Part shown: positions 58,528-64,000 of the stretch, one piece after another
How positions within the stretch are numbered: the stretch's first letter is position 1
Layout of the letters: the number at the start of each line of letters is the position of its first letter
NCBI GenBank assembly: GCA_002311665.1
Contig: DBYX01000018.1
Span: 60,452-124,451, forward strand
Direction: 5' to 3'
DNA from: Lachnoclostridium sp. UBA1175
GTDB lineage: Bacteria; Bacillota; Clostridia; Lachnospirales; Lachnospiraceae
DNA: 64,000 nucleotides
Notes under the pieces: model-generated
What the model saw: only the letters and a program-made list of their open reading frames with translations
Told to the model about the DNA's origin: nothing
Database searches by the model: none
Position numbers and translations under genes: made by a program

Positions 58528-61089
58528 TCAGTCGATGTAACTGTAGTAAATCCCTGCTTTCTCGATCGTCGCCTTCGCATCCGAGATGCTGATCGACATC
58601 CGTCTCTCACGGCTCGGCGATATGATCGTCAGGCGGTCCGACTCATACCCGATGATCAGCACCCACGTGTTCTGGTACCGCGCCGCCACCGGCCGCCCGT
58701 CCGCGATGAACTGAAGTGCCTCCGCGAGCGTGACACCCGAGATGTCGACACCGGTTCCGGGGATGCTCTCCGTAAGCCACGTGAGGAACGCCTTCCGGTT
58801 CATATCACACGACTTCGCCTCCCTCGCAGAGCCCTTGTACGAAAGGAACATCTGGAGGACCGCCTGCAGATCCGTGCAGTCCTCGGTCACATACTGCGGC
58901 GCCACGGTTCGCGTGTTCGCCTTCTCCGGCTTGATGCCTCGCTTCCAGAGAATGTTGCCCTTGCCGTCGTACACGCAGCCCATCGTCTCGTCTGCCGCCA
59001 CGATGCACTCGCCGAGGTCGCCGGAAACCATCCGGATCCTGCCGTAGGCGATGACGTAGTACCGGGGATCGATCCACGTTCCGACGCGGACCGAGGTGTT
59101 CCCCGTCAGCACCGTGAACACCGTGCTCTCCTTCTTCGGCACCGCCTCCAGCTTGAAGCCGGACGGCATATTCATATAGTACTCGCGGCGCATCAGCGTG
59201 GTCGAGCGTCCGGCCACCGTGATCTTCGGCGTCACAGGTTTGGAACTCTTGAGAATGTTGTATTTGCCGGACGATTCGTAGATCGGCCGCATGATCGAAC
59301 GGTTGTCGTCGAGCATCACCAGCACCTCGTTGACCTTGCGGCACAGCTCGATGTTGATCGCGTTGTCGACGATCTCTGCCGAGGAGTACAGATCCTCCTC
59401 CGCGTCGTATGTCTTGACCTTCGTTCCGTCCAGTTCCTCGATCACGATCCGGTACATCGGCACATGCTCCTCCCCGTTGTCGTGGAAGGTCACGTCCGCC
59501 GCGTGCGCAAGCCCGTAGATCAGCTCACCGTCGATCTCCCCGAGCAAGCTGACGCGGTCCCCCGCCTCCGCAGGCACAACCCGCGGCTTGCGGTTCTCCA
59601 GATCGTAGTACACGAGCGCCGTGTTGTCCGCCGCTCCGTAGTTCTCCTGGTACACCAGGATTCCGTCATTTTCGAACAAAACGCTGTTCTTCGGCATATG
59701 CTCCACGACGACCGTGAAGTCGTGTACGAGTGTTCTGTACAGGTACAGCGTGTCATACAGCGTAAAATAAAACTCGTCGTAGTCGTTCATATAGCAGAAC
59801 GCGCCGAACTCTTCCTTGAGGATCTCGTAAGGCACGCTCACCGGCACGAACATCATCTCCTCGATGCGCCCCTCCTCCGCGTGGTAGCGGTAGTACAGGA
59901 TTCCCACGCGGCCCTCGTACTGTCCGCGGGAAATGTACCCGTAGAAGACGAAATCCGCGTCACCGTTGTCCTCCACCGCGATCAGCTTGTAATCGTGGCG
60001 CCCGTTGCGGTAGCGCAGTTCATCGCCGCCCTCGCGGTCGAAGGTGAACAGCTCGACCATCACGTTGCGGCTCATATCGTATTCCCAGAGGTTGTCGTCG
60101 TACACGAACACGAGGTATCGGCCGTTTGCGCTCAGCCGGTAGTTCAGTTCGGTGTCCGGCGTAAGTCCGAGCTTCACCTGGTTCCGGTTGATGCTGATCA
60201 GCGTTCCGTCGAACTCCGACTGCATCGTGCGGTCATAGTTGAAGAGCACGTCCGTCTTGCCCTGGCACCGGAAGCGGAACTCCTCCCGCACGCGGTATCT
60301 CTCCTGCGCATCGTTCGTATAGATCTGCAGTTGCGAGTTCAGCACGGCGCACACATACGTCGAGTTGTACTCCGTGATCGTCGGCACGGACACCGACAGC
60401 TGCGTCGGGTTCATCGTTCCGTAGCTCACCGTCTCGATATTGTCGCTGATCGTCACATGCGAAAAATCCGCTCCCGTCGCGCCGTCCGCGGTGTCCAGGT
60501 ATTTTTCGACATCATTTTTGCGATCCTCGTCCAGCAGCGAGTCGTGGATGCCCTTCACGAACTCCATTTCCCGCTTCAGATTGCCGGTGGACGCCACCAC
60601 CAGCCTCGTATAGAAGTACACATCGCGGCCCTCGAAGGTCGTGAGTGTCAGTTTGCACGTATATTCGGTATCGTAAGCGATGTTGCCCGTCAGCACAACA
60701 TTGGCGCTCAACCGCCCGTCCTCTATCTTCTTCAGTGCCTTGATCTCCTTGGTATCCAGCACTGTCATCGTCTCCGTCTCGATCACCTCGCAGATCAGTC
60801 GTTTCACGACGCTTCCGTACTCGGTGATCAGCACGTCGAAATCCATATTCGTTCCGATCGGTGTGACTCTCTCCCGCAGCAGCTGCATATCCGGCTCGAA
60901 CGTGTACCCGAGCATCGGATTGATCTCGACGTCTGCCACGCGTATGCTCACCACCGGCAAATTGGCCTGGGCCGCCACTACCGTTTTCAATTCATTGCTG
61001 TAGGTGTGCAGGTCCACTCTTCCGTAAAATACGATCAGTGATACCAGGAACACTCCCACCAATATTATGATGCGATATCGTAACTTCAT
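58528..61089 (-). CDS. Large exported protein with inactive-looking C39-like C-terminal domain
   Basis: 853 residues. One N-terminal membrane helix (about 6-25), a long beta-rich region (about 60-700), perhaps including a propeller-like middle, and a C-terminal C39-like domain (about 720-853). The latter holds EDCTDLQAVLQMFLSYKG where the catalytic Cys is expected, but NTWVLIIGYESD has Trp where the fold normally has His. So the peptidase fold is probably a binding domain. GAGGAG precedes ATG 61089, with a promoter at 61135-61163. Function unknown. Confidence 0.65.
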   Translation of the reverse strand: MKLRYRIIILVGVFLVSLIVFYGRVDLHTYSNELKTVVAAQANLPVVSIRVADVEINPMLGYTFEPDMQLLRERVTPIGTNMDFDVLITEYGSVVKRLICEVIETETMTVLDTKEIKALKKIEDGRLSANVVLTGNIAYDTEYTCKLTLTTFEGRDVYFYTRLVVASTGNLKREMEFVKGIHDSLLDEDRKNDVEKYLDTADGATGADFSHVTISDNIETVSYGTMNPTQLSVSVPTITEYNSTYVCAVLNSQLQIYTNDAQERYRVREEFRFRCQGKTDVLFNYDRTMQSEFDGTLISINRNQVKLGLTPDTELNYRLSANGRYLVFVYDDNLWEYDMSRNVMVELFTFDREGGDELRYRNGRHDYKLIAVEDNGDADFVFYGYISRGQYEGRVGILYYRYHAEEGRIEEMMFVPVSVPYEILKEEFGAFCYMNDYDEFYFTLYDTLYLYRTLVHDFTVVVEHMPKNSVLFENDGILVYQENYGAADNTALVYYDLENRKPRVVPAEAGDRVSLLGEIDGELIYGLAHAADVTFHDNGEEHVPMYRIVIEELDGTKVKTYDAEEDLYSSAEIVDNAINIELCRKVNEVLVMLDDNRSIMRPIYESSGKYNILKSSKPVTPKITVAGRSTTLMRREYYMNMPSGFKLEAVPKKESTVFTVLTGNTSVRVGTWIDPRYYVIAYGRIRMVSGDLGECIVAADETMGCVYDGKGNILWKRGIKPEKANTRTVAPQYVTEDCTDLQAVLQMFLSYKGSAREAKSCDMNRKAFLTWLTESIPGTGVDISGVTLAEALQFIADGRPVAARYQNTWVLIIGYESDRLTIISPSRERRMSISISDAKATIEKAGIYYSYID

Positions 61090-61134
61090 TCGTTCTCCTC
61101 GCCCCGCCTAATGCCTCGTCCTTCAGTACCCTTT

Positions 61135-61163
61135 ATTGTACCGCATTTCCATCCTTCACGCAA
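61135..61163 (-). promoter_or_regulatory. Promoter of the C39-like protein gene
   Basis: Minus strand TTGCGT (61158-61163), 17 bases, TACAAT (61135-61140), 45 bases before the start codon. Confidence 0.75.
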
Positions 61164-61267
61164 GAGGGTGGCTCCGCAGGCCGGAGAGCGGAGGCCTTAT
61201 TGTATAGATTACCGCATCGTCAGAGTGTGGAACTGTTCTTGTTTTTGAGAGGGGTCTCTTTATTCTC

Positions 61268-61296
61268 TTGCCCCTTCTGTAAAAGAATGTTATACT
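61268..61296 (+). promoter_or_regulatory. Promoter of the HIT gene
   Basis: TTGCCC (61268-61273), 17 bases, TATACT (61291-61296), 66 bases before the start codon. Confidence 0.7.
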
Positions 61297-61362
61297 TGTC
61301 CTCGGAAACGAAAGTTGTTTCTTTATGTTTGATTCTTATTATTTCTTCAAGGAGTATTCATT

Positions 61363-61773
61363 ATGGATAACTGCATTTTCTGCAAAATCGCCAACGGCGT
61401 GATTCCTTCCGCCACGGTTTATGAGGACGATTCGTTCCGCGCGATCTTGGATATTGCGCCGGCGCACAAGGGCCACGTCATTCTGCTTCCGAAGTCGCAC
61501 GCTGCGAACCTGTTTGAACTTGACGATGAAATTGCCGCAAAAGCGCTTCCCATCGTGAAGAAGATCGCGTGCGCGGTGAAGGCTGCGACCGGTTGCGACG
61601 GTATCAACGTGCTTCAGAACAACGGGGTTGCTGCCGGGCAGTCGGTGTTCCACCTGCACATTCACATCGTGCCGCGCTTCGAGGGCGACGGCATTCTTCC
61701 GGTGTGGCCGCAGGGTTCCTACGCTGAGGGTGAGGCTGCCGAGATGGCTGCGAAGATCATCGAGAAGATGTGA
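61363..61773 (+). CDS. HIT family protein (Hint-like)
   Basis: 136 residues. CIFCKIANGVIPS at the start, GHVILLPKSH, and HLHIHIVPRFEGD (the HIT triad) match the compact Hint/HinT purine phosphoramidase type. It has its own promoter and a terminator at 61806. It is the housekeeping member, in contrast to the divergent HIT gene at 22023 in island B. Confidence 0.9.
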   Translation: MDNCIFCKIANGVIPSATVYEDDSFRAILDIAPAHKGHVILLPKSHAANLFELDDEIAAKALPIVKKIACAVKAATGCDGINVLQNNGVAAGQSVFHLHIHIVPRFEGDGILPVWPQGSYAEGEAAEMAAKIIEKM

Positions 61774-61805
61774 TCTGAGGGACATTTAATTCTGCGCATA
61801 AAGAT

Positions 61806-61840
61806 GCGACGCCGGTTTTGTCTCCGGCGTCGCTTTTTTT
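61806..61840 (+). terminator. HIT gene terminator
   Basis: Arms GCGACGCCGG/CCGGCGTCGC around an 8-base loop, followed by seven Ts. Confidence 0.9.
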
Positions 61841-62945
61841 ATTTCTTCTCTGTTTTCTTTTCGCTCAGTTCCTTCAGCAGCTGGATGATTGTCTCGGTCG
61901 CGTCCGACGCGGGGCTCTTCTCCATCGCCTCGACATAGTGGTGACGGTTTCGATACAGTTCCTTCACTGCCTCGGTGAGCACCTGCGGCGTGATCTCCGA
62001 CTCCTGCAGCACCATGCTGAAGTCCTGCTTCTCAAACGATTCCGCGTTGAGGATCTGGTCGCCGCGGCTCGCCTCTGCCGAGAGCGGGATCAGCAAATTC
62101 GGCTTGTGCAACGCGAGCAACTCGCAGATCGCATTGGCACCCGCGCGGGATATCACGAGGTCCGCCATCGCGAGCACGTCCTTCATCTCGCGGTCGCAGT
62201 ATTCCCGCTGCTCGTAGCCCTCCATCCGGATGGAGGTGTCCATTTTCCCCTTGCCGCAGAGATGCAGTATGTCGAAATCGGGCAGCAGCTGCGGCAGTGC
62301 CGAGCGGACTGCCTCATTGACGCGCACCGCTCCGGTGCTTCCGCCGACCACCAGGATGACCGGCTTGCCGCCGTCAAATCCCGCGTACTCCAGGCCTTCC
62401 TGGCGCGTTCCCGTGAAGAGTTCCTTGCGGATCGGTGTTCCGGTGTGGATGCCTTTGCCCTTCACGTGCGCGAGCGTCTCGCGGAAATTGCAGCACACCT
62501 TCGTCGCGTAGCGCAGGCTCAGCTTGTTGGCCAGGCCCGGCGTCATATCCGACTCGTGGCTGACGGTCGGGATCTTCAGTTTGCCGGCCGCGCGCACCAC
62601 GGGCACCGACACAAAGCCGCCCTTGGAGAACACGACATCCGGCTTCAGCTGCTTCAGAAGCTTGTTCGCCTCGCGGCAGCCCTTGATCACGCGAAACGGG
62701 TCCGTGAAATTCTTCATTGAAAAATACCGGCGCAGTTTGCCGGAGCTGATCCCGTAGTAAGGGATTCCCAGCTTCTCTATCAATTCCTTCTCGATCCCGT
62801 CCTTCGAACCGATGTAGGTGATCTCGAATCCTTCCTCCTTCAAACGATCGATCAACGCGATGTTCGGGGTTACGTGGCCCGCGGTACCGCCTCCTGTAAG
62901 AACTATCTTTTTCATCTCCCATGAAGATGGCAAATGCCGCTGCAT
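61839..62945 (-). CDS. murG: UDP-N-acetylglucosamine--MurNAc-pentapeptide transferase
   Basis: 368 residues by the ATG at 62945, 358 by the ATG at 62915. GGTAGHVTPN at the N-terminus, VVGGSTGAVRVN and SRAGANAICELLALHKP are diagnostic MurG motifs. It makes lipid II from lipid I on the inner face of the membrane. The start is ambiguous: both ATGs have weak ribosome binding sites, and the upstream one lies in a perfect hairpin (62929-62950). It is not in a dcw cluster here. Confidence 0.95.
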   Translation of the reverse strand: MQRHLPSSWEMKKIVLTGGGTAGHVTPNIALIDRLKEEGFEITYIGSKDGIEKELIEKLGIPYYGISSGKLRRYFSMKNFTDPFRVIKGCREANKLLKQLKPDVVFSKGGFVSVPVVRAAGKLKIPTVSHESDMTPGLANKLSLRYATKVCCNFRETLAHVKGKGIHTGTPIRKELFTGTRQEGLEYAGFDGGKPVILVVGGSTGAVRVNEAVRSALPQLLPDFDILHLCGKGKMDTSIRMEGYEQREYCDREMKDVLAMADLVISRAGANAICELLALHKPNLLIPLSAEASRGDQILNAESFEKQDFSMVLQESEITPQVLTEAVKELYRNRHHYVEAMEKSPASDATETIIQLLKELSEKKTEKK

Positions 62946-62950
62946 TTGCC
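62929..62950 (-). promoter_or_regulatory. Hairpin covering a murG start codon
   Basis: Arms GGCAAATG/CATTTGCC (8 bp, 6-base loop) on the minus strand include the ATG at 62945. The structure could limit initiation there, or simply sit in the leader if 62915 is the real start. Confidence 0.55.
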
Positions 62951-62987
62951 ACCCGCCTCTCTTTCTGAATGTCTCTCTCTCAAATAT

Positions 62988-63245
62988 TTACTTGGCGTCC
63001 TTGTATGCCTTAAGCGCTTTCGCCAGCTGATCGGGGCACGACGTCGACTTGTAGCCGCAGCGGATCCCCTGAAGTTTCTCGATCACCTGGTCCACCGGAA
63101 GCCCCTCGACAAGGCGGCCGATTCCCTGCAGATTGCCGTTGCAACCGCCGGTATAGTACACGTTGCGCACCACTTCCACGCCGTTTTCCGTCACAACATC
63201 GAACGAAATCTGGGACGAACAGGTGCCGCTTGTTCTGTACAACAT
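62988..63245 (-). CDS. TSCPD domain protein (TIGR03905 type)
   Basis: 85 residues from ATG 63245, with AGGAGG upstream. GYKSTSCPDQLAKAL gives the TSCPD signature, and YYTGGCNGNLQGIGRL precedes it. Small Cys-containing domain found alone or fused to ribonucleotide reductases; alone its role is unknown. It lies 42 bases before murG. Confidence 0.85.
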   Translation of the reverse strand: MLYRTSGTCSSQISFDVVTENGVEVVRNVYYTGGCNGNLQGIGRLVEGLPVDQVIEKLQGIRCGYKSTSCPDQLAKALKAYKDAK

Positions 63246-63326
63246 AATTCTACCTCCTATGCACAGTTGATGCACAACATCTGTATAGCATATTTTGCGG
63301 AAAATGGCAAGACCGTCCGGGCAATC

Positions 63327-64000
63327 TCAGGCAGTTTCGTCGAATCCCGAACCGTTTATGTTCCGCGCGCGGCGCCTGACGAAGAGTATGACGCACACTG
63401 CGGAAAATGCGATCAGCAGCAGGCGGACATATCCAGCGTCCTCGATTGGGTCGCCCGTCTTCGGCGAGCCTTCCGGCGGCGTGACCATCGGCACCTGAGG
63501 CGTCGGCGTCGGTGAGCCTGTCGGGGTGGGCGTGGCAGTCGGCAGTGTCTCCGTGGGAGTCGGGCTGCTCTGCGGCATAGGTGTATTCGTCGGCGTTGAC
63601 GTCGGAGTCTCCGTAGGCGTCAAGGTGTTCGTCGGCGTCGGAGTTTCCGTCGGCGTCGGAGTTTCCGTCGGCGTCGGAGTTTCTGTCGGTGCCGGACTAC
63701 TCGTGGGTGTCGGCGTACTTGGCGGCGTTTCCGTCGGTGTCGGACTGCTTGTAGGCGTCGGCGTTGGTGTCGGAGTCTTTGTCGGCGTCGGACTGTTCGT
63801 CGGCGTCGGACTGTTCGTCGGCTTCGGTGTCGGAGTCTCTGTCGGCGTCGGACTGCTCGTCGGCGTCGGTGTCTCCGTTGGATAAATCATTCGCCTCGGC
63901 GGCCGATCCGTGGGAGTCGGTGTTTCCGTCGGGGTCGGCGTATTGGTTGGTGTCGGCGTCGGCGTATTCGTCGTGGTCGGCGTCGGTGTATTCGTTGCCG
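63327..64000 (-). CDS. PT-repeat cell-wall surface protein, C-terminal part
   Basis: The frame is open from the right edge (64000) through to a stop at 63327, so the start lies beyond the window; the first Met in view (63890) is internal. Nearly all visible sequence is PTPTP-type repeats with TETPTPTE and NTPTPT variants. It ends with SPKTGDP, a hydrophobic helix (about 16 residues) and RRRARN, the xPxTG sorting signal of Gram-positive surface proteins. The repeat acts as a wall-spanning stalk. Confidence 0.85.
   Translation of the reverse strand, partial: ATNTPTPTTTNTPTPTPTNTPTPTETPTPTDRPPRRMIYPTETPTPTSSPTPTETPTPKPTNSPTPTNSPTPTKTPTPTPTPTSSPTPTETPPSTPTPTSSPAPTETPTPTETPTPTETPTPTNTLTPTETPTSTPTNTPMPQSSPTPTETLPTATPTPTGSPTPTPQVPMVTPPEGSPKTGDPIEDAGYVRLLLIAFSAVCVILFVRRRARNINGSGFDETA

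Noticed and set aside
58459..61041. An 860-codon open frame on the + strand opposite the C39-like protein gene
   Set aside because: Shadow of the minus-strand gene, which has a ribosome binding site, promoter and membrane helix; the antisense frame has none.
63490..64000. Repetitive DNA resembling a CRISPR array or microsatellite
   Set aside because: In frame it encodes PTPT repeats leading into a sorting signal; there are no unique spacers.

Overview
The window reads as chromosome of a Gram-positive anaerobe of the Clostridia, most likely Lachnospiraceae-like. The grounds are AAGGAGG-type ribosome binding sites, sigma-A promoters (TTGnnn-17-TATAAT), oxygen-sensitive radical SAM enzymes, a sortase-type PKTG surface protein, ECF sigma factors paired with membrane anti-sigma-like proteins, single-chain PurL, and an archaeal-type PurO beside a stand-alone AICAR transformylase. 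No rRNA, integrase, transposase or CRISPR array is visible. The backbone looks GC-rich with conserved housekeeping genes. Two stretches, about 2.4-8 kb and 16.6-26.2 kb, are visibly richer in A+T and carry short, poorly conserved genes and gene fragments. This assignment is inferred from gene content, not from a marker gene. LAYOUT: 0-2.35 kb is an alpha/beta hydrolase, acyltransferase and zinc-ribbon membrane protein operon. 2.4-8 kb is island A: small immunity-like paralogues, membrane proteins, a collapsed S66 peptidase gene and a truncated CHAP amidase gene. 8-13.4 kb is a run with two radical SAM enzymes, a cysteine-rich U32-like protein, a SUFU-domain protein and a serine hydrolase, followed by two overlapping MutS-like ATPase genes (13.4-16.6 kb). 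16.6-26.2 kb is island B: GNATs, flavodoxin, CHAP amidase, a divergent subtilase, a Tpt1/KptA RNA 2'-phosphotransferase fused to a GNAT, a HIT protein, a kinase-like protein and several SUKH/Imm-like proteins. 26.4-31.2 kb has an MBL hydrolase, a kinase-like protein, a class II Fic protein and an ECF sigma/anti-sigma pair. 31.4-35.4 kb is purL. 35.5-38.5 kb (+ strand) has an MraY-like transferase, a LysR regulator and a MoxR ATPase. 38.6-46.6 kb has two lipoproteins, an EamA transporter, a two-component system and small enzymes; a YgjP-type peptidase is divergent at 46.7 kb. 47.8-49.8 kb is purO plus the AICAR transformylase. 50-56.5 kb has a His-rich metal P-type ATPase, a second ECF sigma operon whose membrane partner is a serpin, an ArsR sensor and two tRNA-Leu genes. 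56.5-64 kb has deoB, large exported proteins, HIT, murG, a TSCPD protein and the C-terminus of a PT-repeat surface protein. HOW THE PARTS WORK TOGETHER: purL, purO and the AICAR transformylase cover steps of purine synthesis. The ArsR protein has a complete alpha-5 zinc-site pattern, and inverted TTGAAC/GTTCAA operators lie on the P-type ATPase promoter 4.3 kb away, which suggests one metal-efflux regulon. The serpin sigma operon carries its own ECF-type promoter (TGAGAC-16-CGTCTA). Four TTACA boxes spaced exactly 11 bp lie 10 bp from a -10 element in front of a lipoprotein gene next to an OmpR-family two-component system, so that system probably controls it. The most unusual items are the KptA-GNAT fusion, the serpin replacing the anti-sigma effector domain, the paired MutS-like ATPases, the radical SAM/U32 cluster, and an 8-base motif CGKAAAAT. 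I count about 45 copies of this motif, spread over the backbone and absent from both islands.
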